From positions 124,001 through 188,000 of the forward strand of contig JADDTR010000001.1 of the NCBI GenBank assembly GCA_015345905.1: a stretch of 64,000 nt of DNA, given 5' to 3'. This DNA comes from Aotearoamyces nothofagi. Its lineage: Eukaryota > Ascomycota > Leotiomycetes > Leotiales > Tympanidaceae. Below the pieces are notes generated by a model that made no database searches, was not told the origin of the DNA, and saw only the letters and a program-made list of their open reading frames with translations. Position 1 is the first letter of the stretch. Each line of letters begins with the position of its first letter. Both the position numbers and the translations under genes were made by a program. Of this stretch, positions 25,481-37,692 are shown piece after piece.

Positions 25481-27972
25481 ATGGCGCCTTCAACTAAGCG
25501 CGGAGTAGAAGAGGATTTTGTCCTGACACTGTCTGACAACGAAGACGATGCCAACCCTGCCCTTGACGAAGAGCTTGCACCTTTGCCATCTCAACCGCAG
25601 TCAAAGAACAAGAAGCGAAAACACGATTCAGAGCCAAATGCGAGCGGAAAGAAGAAGAAGTCGAAGAAAGACAAGGCAGCCGATTTAGATGAAGCTGAGG
25701 CCGAAGATGAAGGCATTTGGGGTGCAAAAGACGAAGACGATGGAGCGATGGACTCTGATTTCGAGTTTCAGCTTGAAGGCGCCGGCGCAGAGGCAGACGG
25801 AATGGATGACTTCGAAGGGTGGGGATTTAAGGATGCCAGAAAAGGTCTTGCAGTTGAACAGGGCAGAACACGCGGAGACAAAAGAGCAGTGGATATCGAC
25901 GCGATCATTGCCCGACGGAGAGAGAAAAATGGTGGTGGACAAAAAATAGAGCCTGCCGCTGTCGATGTCGATGTCGATATGGATGAAGATGTTGCTGAAA
26001 ACGATGGCGGAATTGATGGCCCTGATGATGAGGATGAGTTCATGGCTGAGGACGGGTTTGGCATGGGTGTAGGGTCCGATGAAGAGGAGAGTGATGCAGA
26101 AGACATAGATGCGGAGGAGGAGGAAGATCATGAGGAGGAAGGTATGATGGATGAGGGTGCAGGCTCAGATGACGATTCTGTGGCTTCGCCAGCCCCCCAT
26201 CCAGATGACCTTGAATCCGGTGGGTCTGATGACGAAGATAATGACGAGGATCCCGAGGAAGCTGCTCGTAGAGACGCATTCTTTGCGCCGGAAGAGAAAG
26301 TTTCTAAGACAGCCAAGACAGATGGTGGGCTGAGTTTCCAGAATATGTCTCTGTCAAGGCCTATTCTTCGAGGCCTTGCTGCTGTTGGTTTCTCCCAGCC
26401 AACACCCATTCAGGCAAAGACAATTCCAGTAGCGCTCCTAGGCAAGGACGTTGTTGGTGGTGCTGTTACTGGTTCAGGAAAGACCGCGGCATTTATCGTG
26501 CCGATCCTTGAGCGTCTGCTTTACAGACCAAAGAAGGTTCCGACGAGCAGAGTTGTTATATTAATGCCCACCCGTGAACTGGCAATCCAATGTCACGCGG
26601 TGGCCACGAAGCTGGCAAGTTTCACCGACATCAAATTCTGTCTGGCAGTTGGTGGTCTCAGTCTCAAAATGCAGGAAGCCGAGCTACGACTACGTCCAGA
26701 TGTCATCATTGCTACTCCGGGTCGTTTTATTGATCACATGCGCAACTCCGCAAGTTTTACGGTTGATACACTCGAGATCCTTGTTCTTGACGAAGCAGAT
26801 CGCATGCTGGAAGATGGTTTCGCAGATGAACTTAACGAGATCCTGACTACCATTCCAAAGTCGAGGCAAACAATGCTGTTCTCGGCCACCATGACCTCGT
26901 CTATCGACAAGCTCATCCACGTTGGACTGAACAGGCCCGTGAGATTGATGGTCGATGCACAGAAGCAAACTGTCACAACCCTTGTACAAGAGTTTGTGCG
27001 TCTGAGACCTGGCAGGGAGGGGAAGAGAATGGGCTACTTGTTGTATCTGTGTGCAAAGATATATACTGATCGAGTAATTGTATTTTTTAGGCAAAAGAAG
27101 GAGGCACACAGAGCACGCATCATCTTTGGTCTTTCTGGAATGAAAGCCGCCGAGCTTCATGGTAGCATGAGTCAAGAACAGGTATGGATCCCGACCAACA
27201 AACTTGCAGAGCAAAGCTGACTTTATGATAGCGTATTACGAGTGTCGAGGCATTCCGTGATGGCAAAGTCTCTTTCCTCCTTTGTACCGATCTCGCGTCT
27301 CGAGGACTTGATATCAAGGGTGTCGAGACCGTCATCAACTATGAAGCACCACAATCACACGAGATTTACCTGCACAGAGTTGGACGAACTGCTCGTGCCG
27401 GCCGTACTGGTCGCGCATGCACGCTGGCAGCTGAACCCGATCGCAAAGTCGTGAAAGCCGCTGTCAAGACCGGCCGTGCACAAGGAGCCAAGATCGTCAG
27501 CCGAGTGATTGAATCAAGTGAGGCGGATGAATGGTCCAAAAAGGTCGAGGACATGGCAGACGAGATCGAGGAGATTTTGAAGGAGGAGAAAGAAGACAAG
27601 CAGCTCGCGCAGGCCGAGATGCAAGTCAAAAGAGGCGAGAACATTATCGTTCACGAGAATGAGATCAAGGGACGTCCAAAGAGGACGTGGTTTGAGAGCG
27701 AGCAGGATAAGCGGACGGCCAAGAAGACTGGAAGAGCGGAGCTGAATGGCCCAGAGAGCATCCTTAAGAAGAAGGTCGGGAAGTTGAGCAACAAGGATAA
27801 GAAGAAGCTTGATGATCATGAATCCAGGAGTGAGGGCAAGGTGTGGAAGAAGGGTAGAGCGGAGCGCGATGGCAAAGGTGCTCTTTTGCAAGCAAAGGGG
27901 AAGAAGAAGGAGAAAGGTGGCAAGCCAGCATCGAAGATGGGTTCAAAGGGTAAATTCAACAAGAAGAGGTAG
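25481..27972 (+). CDS. DRS1: DEAD-box ATP-dependent RNA helicase DRS1 (ribosome biogenesis)
   Basis: Exons 25481-27181 and 27232-27972, 813 aa. The N-terminal third is strongly acidic with Lys clusters, as in nucleolar Drs1. Helicase motifs in order: Q motif region ([20 protein letters not shown]), motif [12 protein letters not shown], Ia PTRELAIQ, Ib TPGR, motif [14 protein letters not shown], motif III SAT, then after the intron RGLDIKG and motif [17 protein letters not shown]. The C-terminus is Lys-rich. Drs1 acts in 60S subunit assembly and 27S pre-rRNA processing in yeast. The 50-bp intron splits the RecA-2 domain between HGSMSQEQ and [11 protein letters not shown], exactly where continuity is expected. 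DEAD proteins resemble one another, but the acidic start, LEDGFADEL and the KK-rich tail favour Drs1. The stop is 89 bp from that of the convergent amidase. Confidence 0.92.
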
Positions 27973-28061
27973 TCGATAAGCAAGAACTCTCTATCGAGTC
28001 CTTTAAATGGAGTCCAATCTAAAATTTCCACACCACCTAATCTTCTGTTGTCCGACTGCCT

Positions 28062-29916
28062 CTAATCCCTCCCCAAGGCCTTCTCCACAACCTCCAAAAT
28101 CTTCATGCACTTCTCATCTTCGAAGCGTCTAGTAACAAGCTGCAAGCCAATAGGTGCGTCCACATACTTCTCGGGCTCATACAAATCGTAATTGAACTTG
28201 TCTTGAGCATTAAGAGGCACGTACGTCGTATCTTTTACGTCCAACTTCTGGTCAACTGTCGTAACAGGGAATACAGCCCCGGGGTAATCGAGCAGGTTCC
28301 ATTGGCTGGTGTAGGGCCAGTACTTGGCATTTCCGTGTGGTGGCGCGGCGCCGGGGCCAGCGGGACAGAGGATTGCGTCAACGGGGTGGTTGTCTTCTTT
28401 GCCAGTGGAGAGCCAGAGTTGGTTGTAGCGCTGGCGGTAGGCATTTCGTTTTACTTTCAGCTAGTGGAATGTTAATAGTGAAAGTAGGAATAAGTGGTAT
28501 GTGGGGGCAAAGCGTAGTTAGTTACTTACGCCGCAAACATCTTCAGCTGTTCTGAACTTGACATTGTCATTATCATCCACGAGCCATTTTGTCAGAGGAA
28601 GCATCTCCTCTCCGCCAGCTTCGAATACCTCTTTGATATTTTTAGCCCCGTCTTCGTAATAAAGTGCTTGAGTGATATTCCACGCCTCGTCATGACCCTC
28701 CGGAACCCAGTCAACGACTTGGATGCCTGCCTTAATGAGAGAGTCCGCAACTTCTTTAAGAGCTCTGAGGACAGGTGGGTGTGGCTTGACAACTCCATCT
28801 GACCACAAGATTGCAATTTTTAGGCGTGGAGGCAAGGTAACTGATCTCCAGGGAATTGGGATAAGAGAGTCATCTTGAATCCATGGCTCATAGCTCAGAT
28901 ATGTTTTCATAAACAAGTCTAATCCGGATCTTGAGGATGCTAGCGGTCCGGGAGTCCCAATTATACCCTATCATTGTCAGTTATTCGTTTCGATATGTTG
29001 CACGATTTCCGAGTCATACCTCCTGTCCAGCAAACGCATATTTAGCTCCTCCTTTCCCAACTCTACCTGGAGTAGGTTTAAATCCATAGACTCCAGAATC
29101 TGCAGCTGGGCTTCGGATAGAACCACCAATATCTCCACCCATACCCTGTCGCGGAATTAGTTGATTGTAGCAGACGATAAGGGAGTTCTCGGTAAGACTT
29201 ACAAGGATACTTCCTCGAAATGCAATCAACGCCGATTCACCTCCGGAGCTTCCACCAGGGGTCAAATCAGTATTATGAGGATTAGTAGTCACACCGTAAA
29301 CATTTGAGGATGTCTCCAAGTGCATGACTGCTTGTGGTTGCGTTGTTCTTGCATAGAGAACAGCTCCCGCTTTTTCCAGAATACTATTGATATGGCAGTC
29401 ATGAACTTGGGGTTGGCCAATGAATGCAACATAGCAACTATTGGTTGTGGAACCGGTCATTCCATGATGCTCTTTGACCGAGACTGGTAAGCCATGTAAA
29501 GGACCGATAGGGGCGTCCAAAGAATCCAGATACTCCGCCGTCTTAAGGGCACGCTCTGGAAGAAGTTCTGTAATACAGTTGACCTGGAGGTTGTTGTCAG
29601 TGAAATGCTATAAGATAAATGTTCTACGACTCACCAAGCTCTGTGCAAGAGCGGCACGTCGGAGGAAGGCTTTGGCAACAGCTACGCAGGTGTATTCCTT
29701 ATTCCGAATAGCCTCGAGGAGCTCTGGAGCATCATAAGAGGTAATTTTGATTTCCTCTGCAGTCAACACATCTTTTGCGATTCCCGTGACATTTTTAGGG
29801 AGACTCTGCGGGAGAGGAGGAAGAGGGGGCTGCACAGCAGCCAGCGAGTTGTCCCGCACGGCTAGAGCTTCCGCGATAAGCTTCTTTCCCTTTTCGACGG
29901 CCTCTAGAGACGGCAT
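28062..29916 (-). CDS. Amidase (acetamidase-type, amidase signature family)
   Basis: Exons on the minus strand: 29916-29635, 29583-29203, 29145-29020, 28967-28530 and 28460-28062, 541 aa. The catalytic Lys-Ser-Ser set is visible: Lys in LPVSVKEHHGM, Ser in the Gly/Ser-rich TPGGSSGGESAL, and Ser in GGDIGGSIRSPA. The C-terminal part (VDAILCPAGPGAAPPHG, then YVDAPIGLQLVTRR) matches fungal acetamidase/general amidases. These enzymes hydrolyse small carboxamides to acid and ammonia, often letting the fungus use amides as nitrogen source. No signal peptide is present, so it is probably cytosolic. The exact substrate is unknown. The second and third introns both fall next to catalytic residues, and all splice joints restore family sequence. 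Its promoter is shared with the divergent DUF1349 gene. Confidence 0.92.
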
Positions 29917-30725
29917 GTTTACAGTATAAGAACGAAGGCTTCAATGATTCCTCAATGAAGTTCTGGTAGTCCTATTCGAAAACAAGCACTCGAGGATACT
30001 CAGCAAAATATATTTGGATGGGAAAGGACGGAGACTTTGCGTTGCATCCTACACTCGGCGACAGACTGGCAGACTGGGACTAATGTAATCCGATAAGCAG
30101 CATCCCCGTGCCCCTCACACGCTTGTACCTGCTTAATCGGGGACTTTGTTATCATTTATCGACCCGCAATCCCCGTGCGCCCGCGTATTTGAGAACGGTG
30201 CCACGTGACCAGGATCACAAGGCCCCCAAAAGATAATATACAATAAAAGAAAACAGCAATAAAAACGGTCACCAAAGATTGTGGTGAAGAGAACCTACTT
30301 CTCTCATTATATGAAGACATCTGAAATGTACAGAGGCCAGACGTCATGTAAAAGTACAACGTTCGAGCGTCGGACAAGCTCATAACCGGAGACATATCAC
30401 GTGCGCTTGAATGAATGGGGCTTTGGACTTGACCGTTCAGTTGAGCGCTATTCTGAAAGAGGCACAAACCTACCCTTCATCCTTCCTACCTGGTTTAGCA
30501 ACTCCCGGCTGCTTTTATTGAACAAAATCGCCAAAACCATGCAGATATGTGGTAATGTGATTACAAATTTACCGCTTGGTAGTGAGTAGTAGCCGGCCTA
30601 ACTGCTCCGTAAACGTCACGTGGCCTACTCGTCCAACTCCCCAAGCATTACATCTCTGACGGCAAGGCTGGAAACGCTACCCCATATCCCGAATCTGACC
30701 TTGTTGTAATTCCCAATCCCTAAAC
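29917..30725. promoter_or_regulatory. Divergent amidase/DUF1349 promoter with three CACGTG boxes
   Basis: These 809 bp separate the two start codons. CACGTG occurs at 30202, 30398 and 30617, and the middle and last copies are preceded by T, giving TCACGTG. This is the core bound by fungal bHLH regulators (Cbf1/Tye7 or SREBP-like). No coding segment is supported. Confidence 0.5.
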
Positions 30726-31370
30726 ATGGCGGTCCAGTATGCAAATTACACCCCGAAGACTCCTCTGACCTCTATAAAGCCAGAGGACACCTTCACAATC
30801 CAGGCAACAGCGCCTTGCGACATCTGGAGGAAGCCAGCGCCGCCAAAGAGCATTGATGTCTTCGACGCGCCCATCATCTACCAGTCGTTGCCGGTCTCGA
30901 CATTTCGTCGCGCCCGCCTGACCACAACGGCAGACTGGAAGACGCTCTACGACCAGGGCGGCATAGTCGTTGCCCTCCCGCCCAAGAAATCCAGCACGCA
31001 GAGACGCTGGATCAAGGCCGGCATAGAATTCTACCAAGGCAAGCCGTTTATGAGCGTTGTTGCCGCCGACGAGTGGGCGGACTGGAGCCTCTTGCCGTTG
31101 ACAGGTGCGGACGAAAAGGCCAGGAGGGTGACGGTGGAGATTGAGAGATGTGTAAAGGAGGGTTCCTTGAATAGTGTTTTGAGGGTATTGCTTGTGGGTG
31201 AGGATGGGGGGAAAATGCCGATTCGAGAGATTACTTGGGCCTTTCATGATGTTGATGATGGTGCCGAGATGTGGGTAGGAGCATTTGCTGCGAAACCCAC
31301 TGCAGATGACCGGAAGGAGCTGGACGTTACATTTTCGGGATTTAAAGTGGAAGCCGAGGATCAAAAATAG
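30726..31370 (+). CDS. DUF1349 (Ree1-like) protein
   Basis: A single-exon frame of 214 aa beginning MAVQYANYTPKTPLTSIKPED. The middle has DIWRKPAPPKSIDVFDAPIIY, IVVALPPKKSSTQRRWIKAG, then IEFYQGKPFMSVVAADEWADW, which fits the DUF1349 concanavalin-like fold. Yeast Ree1, a member, is linked to regulation of galactose metabolism and enolase; the fungal function is otherwise unknown. There is no signal peptide or membrane segment. The stop at 31370 is followed by a 375-bp convergent gap to the Cps1-like gene. The antisense strand carries an equally long frame, but that strand's protein shows no family features. Confidence 0.83.
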   Translation: MAVQYANYTPKTPLTSIKPEDTFTIQATAPCDIWRKPAPPKSIDVFDAPIIYQSLPVSTFRRARLTTTADWKTLYDQGGIVVALPPKKSSTQRRWIKAGIEFYQGKPFMSVVAADEWADWSLLPLTGADEKARRVTVEIERCVKEGSLNSVLRVLLVGEDGGKMPIREITWAFHDVDDGAEMWVGAFAAKPTADDRKELDVTFSGFKVEAEDQK

Positions 31371-31745
31371 TTTGGTATTGGGATAGAAATCTACGTAGTA
31401 GTCAATATAGTATAAGCTGTGGATCAACTAAAAATTTCCGTTAGGAATCGGTGTGCGGGGAGAGGCGACTTTAGTCAATCAACGCATAGGAGGTTCAAAA
31501 TCGCCTGTAGCGCCCACTCATTGATCAGATAATGGGTCATATAATCTCCTAGTATTTACTGCCATGACTATAAATGTAGTCGTAAGCATGTCTCTACATG
31601 CCGATCGATACAATCAACACCACTGTGCCACCCAAGATTGCATCTACAAAATCGTTAACTCGTTCGTGTCGGTGCAAAACTGAGGGGCCGACCCGACTCG
31701 GGTCAGGAGTGCCAAACACCTCGGTATATATCATTATCATGACAA
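31371..31745. other. Convergent intergenic region (DUF1349 and Cps1-like genes)
   Basis: These 375 bp lie between two convergent stops. I see no additional gene; a plus-strand frame starting at 31598 is antisense to the Cps1-like 3' exon and is treated as a shadow. Confidence 0.45.
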
Positions 31746-34700
31746 CTAACTATTCTTGCTCCTATGGCCCGCTAAATTCTGATACATTATCGCCTCCTGA
31801 GGCCATAGATCTTCATCATCATCGCCGGCATTTTGTACCTTCAGACCACCACCCGTACCTGGCCGCTGACTCGGTAATGTCCAAATGTCACCGGGTCGCG
31901 CGTCAACAGATGGAAGTTGAGATCCAGAGCCTATTGCCAAGTGTGGTGGGGGTTTGGGCCCGACAATTGGTAGTGGAATTTCGGGAGTCTCATAGCCTGT
32001 AGATGGATCGCTCTGATAGGGAACAGAGTTTTCAGGCTTCAAGAACGTATCATTGACATATCCATTATTGTCGTTCTTCTCGGAAAAATCCAAATTAAGC
32101 CCTGTGCTTGAAGTGAGATCGAAATGGCCGGTCCTATTATTAGTAGCTGTATCATCACTCTTCGTTGTCCTATTTCCGCCAGAGGTAGGTGAACCGATGA
32201 TGCTGCCTTCATAGCTTGTGTCCGGCATTTCAGCGACCCCGGGAGGCGGTGAGACCGATGTGAAGCCCTCCTGAAACTGCTGTTCGGCCTCCCTCTGTTC
32301 CAGTATTTGAGGAGCGGGCTCAACATTACGAAGACTGCTAGTAATAACACTGCCATTTCGTATGCTTGTCATGGCACTCCGGGGTTCAATGGTTTCTGTG
32401 ACATCGGAAAGAGCAGATTCGGGATCACGTATTCCAAATTGTGCCATAGTGCGCATCTTCCGAGTTACCCAAGTAGCGAGAATCTTGCCACGCTGCTTTT
32501 CGCCAAGTCGTGAACGTGGGAAGTCTCCTTTGTTAACGAAGGCAACAATATCAACAACAATCTGATGCTCGTTCAAAATCGCATTAACAATGACTGGCAC
32601 AATTGATGCGAGATAAGCCTTGCGAGCGACCTCAACTAAAACCACGATTAAGCCACCAGCTTGGAAGATCGCACTGCATGTCATGTTAGTACCGGCTGTA
32701 ATTACTTTAGGAACTGCAAGACATACCATCCTCCAGGAACGATGCTTCGATGGCACTTTTCGACCGAGTACTCGATATCCATCGGGAAATGGCTAAGACC
32801 ATTGATTTCAATGGTCTCGCCAACACTACCTAACACGAACAGTACCTGCATATCGACTTGCGCGCCATTTGGACCAATAGGTCGGCTCACATTGTGCAAA
32901 AAGCCGAGATCTCCAGTACGAACATATTGGATGCGGCCATCATCAATCGTTCTGCCGTCAAACCGTTCGGAATCGAACAAGTCCTTCGAGCCGTAGAATG
33001 ACTTGACACACGCCTCAGACTCGACCCAAATCTCTCCATATTCTCCATCGTGACAAAGAGCTCGACTTTCTGGATTAACAATGGCTATCTGTGTAGAAAC
33101 TGGCACCATACCAGAATCCTGGACCAGTAAGGCTTTTGGATCCGCGTCAGGGTCCACTGGATAGACAATGCCTCTCCGTAATGCTCTGGTATCAAGCCAG
33201 AGTTCAATCGGCTCAATGCACATATATGACCGAGACGCAATCATCGGGTTCAGTACATGGGAATAGATTGTATTGATGGCAGTCCGGTCAAGACCTGTTG
33301 CAGCAAAGTGCATTCGGACCTTCTGGAAAACATCAACACGTGGTCTACCTTCGGCAGAAATCATCATGTTCTTAAGTTCATGTAAGGCGAATCCTTTGCC
33401 AGGCATCATCGCCATAGCATGGTCAAGCATTTGGGGTGTCGCGTAAGTATCCTTAATCTTATATCGGGATAATGTCAGGAATAGAGAAATGGGATTCTGT
33501 GCGAATTCCACAGGTGAGACGAGATACGTAGGAGCGCCTACAAATATGCCCATGAGACATGTATGTACAAACCCTAAACCACTAGTACTTCGAACGCATC
33601 CCAACACTGGTCTTGAGCTAGTCATTTGACAAGTTTCTTTCTGGACTTTGCAAGTACCCATAATCGTATCATGGCCCAATTGGACGGCGATTCGGCGCTG
33701 GTCTGGAGTCCAATACGTCCATACAAGAACAGGGTACCCAGGCTGCACCCATTCGGGTTGCATTGTCAGTCCAAGGTCCCTACATCCGTTATTCTGCTTG
33801 GGAGGTTTTGTGGTATTGTAGATTGAGGGCAGATTGACCTTCAGTACTTGAGCTGATTGCTTGATGTGTTGGGAAACTGTCTTCTGCTTGAGAAGGTGGT
33901 CGACGTCCTGATTTACTAGCACAGCTTTAACCCGGTAGTCTGCTATCATGTGTAAGAATGCCGGAGCGTCCTCATTGAGACGGTTTTGATCAAGTGGTGC
34001 CATGGGAATTGCTGTAGCTCCTAAGCAGAAACATGCTTGTACGGCATAAACGAAGTCATCCGAATGGGTATACATGAGTATTAGATGATCACCAGCAAGG
34101 ATCTTGACCTTATTCTTCAGGTACATTGCTACAGCCGCAACTTTGGTGTCAAACTTTTTCCAAGTGATGCCCTTCCCCTCTTTACCTCTCCCGTCGATAG
34201 TACAGTACGAGAGCTCCTCGGCTTGTCTTGCTACGCGCCATTGTAGTAAGTCTACAATGCTCGAGAAGTTGTTTAAGGGGGTTGACGTTCTGTCATCAAT
34301 GACAACTTCCCGCCTGTCGATTCCAGAATACTGCTTGTCTCCAGGGCCCAAGATGTCTTCTCGAGTCTGCACTGCAAGTGGAGACCATATGCCTCCGATA
34401 GGATCCACGCCGATCGGTAGATTGAGTACCGCTCGCTCGACGCCAAATTTAACGTAAGCACAAGGCAGATTACCTAGATCAAACTCCCTCCGGCACAGCA
34501 TATTACCAATTTCCCTACGACCATTCTTCAATACCTTGGGTAAAGTATTTGGAGCCGTGATCATAACACAGTATACCCTGAGGTGATGCTCCTGCATAAG
34601 AACCTCCATACACCTCTCCGATAATGAGTCAAGGAGCGCTGTGTCAAGTTGTCTCGGCGGACCACCAGAGGTTGCCGGAGCTGTTGAAGCAGCTTGTGAC

Positions 34701-37692
34701 TCCAATAGTACTATGGGAAGATGCTCATCATTCACATAAACGTCGAACGCTGAGCAGTCGTAGATCTTGGGGACGTTCTTCATTATGCTCACAATGATGT
34801 GCTGGACAAAAAAGTACCGAAATTCGGCAATTTCGTGACCGTGTTCCACCCATTCAACCTTTTGGCGTAGTCGGTCTTCGTAGAGACCCAACACAAATAT
34901 TTTGCCTTCAATAACTGTCCCCAATAAGCCAGTACGTAGAAACTCGGGTTCGACCATCATTGGCGTCGGATCACCTTGCTCAAATTTATACGGCCGAGCA
35001 TGGAAAATCTGCTCCGTATGCTTTGGTAATGCCCAAAAGCCACCTGATAATGATGGTGAATCGACCCAGATTTCTCCTATAGAATGAGGAGATGCTAAGA
35101 GACCTGACTCAGGGTCTACAACTGCTAGGGTGGCATCAGGTATCGGGAAACCAAAGGCTCCAACACGCACCGTCCCGGGTTCGCTGCTAGCTTTCTTTCT
35201 TGCTTCTTCGCCAATGGCGACCACGATCACCTCGTTGGTCTTTAAAGCTTCACGATCGAGAAGAACTTCGCTGAGCTCCGTCCTACCTTGCTGTTCAGTC
35301 ACCGGCGTCGTTCCGCCACCGATTAGACTACCGAAGCCATTCTGACCAGGTACTTTCTCCTTTTCTTCAGATTTATCCTTCTCCTTCTCTTCGACTGAGT
35401 TGGTCTCCGAGCCCAAATCTAGCTTCAGTGGGCAGCCCATTCTTTCTTCCCCGCCTAACCAGTCTCTCATGCTGATAACCATGCCACCATGTTCCGGTAG
35501 GCAAAGCATCGGGGCGACCAATTCTCTGGCCCTTGGATTGCGCATCGGCCTAAGCCATCGGTCTGCCAAAACTTCATGAAATTCGCAGTCAACTGTCAAG
35601 GTGTCGATCAAGCATAGTTTGAGATGTTGGAAATTAGGCTCCATGCCCTTCTTGAAATTTCTCGTCGTCATCGGGTCTTGCTGGTAGTTATATGCTGCTC
35701 GTTTTAGTCCTGGGTAATCTGCCAGCATCAACGTTGCCCTGTATTTCGTAATCAAGTTTGCGTAGAGGCCTGGGGTCTCAACGGCTTTATTTTCCATCCA
35801 TACTGTAGTATGCCCGCCGTAGACTGTCAAGAGAACACCCATAATCATGCCAATGCCTTGTCGAGGATCCAAGTAGCTCAATAAGATCTCTCCATGGCCT
35901 CCACCAGCCATCAATCTCCCATTCTTATCTCGAAGGGCGGGATTAAACGTATCGCCGCCTGCATTTGATGGAACTGATGATATGATTGCACTCAGACAGG
36001 CCATTTGATGCATAATTGTCCTATGGCTCATAACCACGCCTCTTAGGTCTCCAGTCGGCGCCCTTGAGAACTCAATATACGCAAGATCCGGAACCGCCAG
36101 TGGTGGCACTTCATCCTTCTTTTTAGGATGGAAACTCCCAAACTCATTAGTCTTCCACCACTCCACTCCACGAGGCCAGTTCAGCTTTTGAGTTGTGATA
36201 TCCCGTTGGAAGGCTTTGAGATTGTTGTCCGTCGTGAGAGCCAAATGGGCTTGTGTCGATGTGAGAATTAGATTTAGTTTCTGATAATCCTCTAGATCGT
36301 TTATAGGTACGGCGACAACTCCGGCAATAAAACAGCCAAGGATTGCTATAGCGAACTCTATGATTTCCGCATCGCGGTAAATTAGCGCAACTCTATCGCC
36401 TCGGTATAGTGAGCTTTTGTCTCTAATGACTTGAGCCACCTTCTCTGCTCTGCTAGTCAACTTGTCCCAAGTGATAGATGAGATCTCCTTTCCCTTATTG
36501 TCTAGAACCCAATATGCAGGTGCCCTTCCTGTTGTTCTACTCCGATGCCGTAATACTGCAGCAATATTATCAAATTTCGACATTGGAGTATTGGGATCGT
36601 GGGGGTCATATACAGCAAATGGTACATCTCGAGGTTCAAGAGGCATCTGATATTCAAGGGCCGCTGGAGGAGGAAGATCATTGGTGGTGAGCATCGGTGG
36701 GGCCATTGCAGCTGTGGGCGAAAATGCATCACTAGCAGAATATCGATGAGGTCCTCCGCCGTACCCTCCTTGTTGGTTATCATATGCTTGTTGCCCTGCA
36801 AAATCGGAGAAGTATCCTTGCTGTGCATCCAACATCGTTCCAGCTCGACTTTCCTCAAATACACCAGGTTGTTGCTCATGATAGCCTCCTTGGTGTTCCG
36901 GATTGAAAGCATAATTTGCGCCAGAATCCATAGTCATAGTTGGTTCAGGCGAACGCCCATAGCTAGAAGTCTCGGCGCTAGGTAAGAAGAGAGAATCGTG
37001 ACCATACGATGGCTGTGGCTGCGGCTGCGAGGCATTGCGAACCTGTAGTTGGCCGTTGGTAGAATATGATTGCGGATACCCTTGAGCATCCTGCGCTCGG
37101 TTGGCATAACCATCATAATCACTTTGCATTGTCTCAAGCCGGCCAGAACTACGTCTCGCAGGCGACTGGGGCGGTATCTGGGGAAGATCGCCAGATTGCT
37201 GGTTTGAATAAAGATTCTCTGGTCCTGGCGAATTCGCACTGAGTGCCGCCAGGGAAGCTGCACGAGATCCATCGTTTGAGGGGTGCGCTGTATTGTCGGG
37301 AGAGTGCACACGCAAGCCTTTCTGTTCGGCCAACGACGAGACACTTAGATATTTGGAAAAGAGAATAGTTCGACGTTTCTGATATCTGTGGATAGAGTCC
37401 ATGTCAGCATCTGGATTACATAGGACAGCGAGACTCAATGCTGCTCTAGTCGCATTCTGGCGTTGGTATAAACGTACCCTTTCTGTGTAATATCTCCTTC
37501 CTAGGCACGAGGTACGTTAGCATCGACATCTAGAAGTAGCTATATCGCAAGTCGAGTCGGAAGGACTCAGCGGCATGGCAGAGTTATGCGACAACAGTCC
37601 ATTAACATAGATTAAAGCAGACGGGGAAATACCTCTAGTTCGTGCTCCAGCTCTTGCAATTTCGCCTGCAAGTCCGGATTGATCTCAGCCAT
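31746..37692 (-). CDS. CPS1: Cps1-like protein: DMAP1-binding domain plus two AMP-binding domains
   Basis: Exons on the minus strand: 37692-37633, 37500-37478, 37385-32727 and 32673-31746, 1889 aa. The first exons encode MAEINPDLQAKLQELEHELE then EGDITQKGYQKRRTIL, a DMAP1-binding domain start. About 250 Gln/Ser/Gly/Tyr-rich residues follow, then two adenylate-forming (acyl-CoA synthetase-like) domains (VPFAVYDPHDPNTPMSKFD onward, and NNFSSIVDLLQWRVARQAE onward). This is the layout of fungal Cps1 and animal DIP2. Cps1 was described as a virulence factor in Cochliobolus; its reaction is unclear. The usual TSGTTG-type loop is replaced by APTGDLRGVVMSH, so activity may differ. Exon 2 is only 23 nt. 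The last intron restores VPGGCAIFQAGGLIVV. The tail is Ser/Pro-rich. Confidence 0.92.

Noticed and set aside
30720-31427. 235-codon frame antisense to the DUF1349 gene
   Set aside because: The sense protein matches DUF1349 and the antisense product has no recognisable features.
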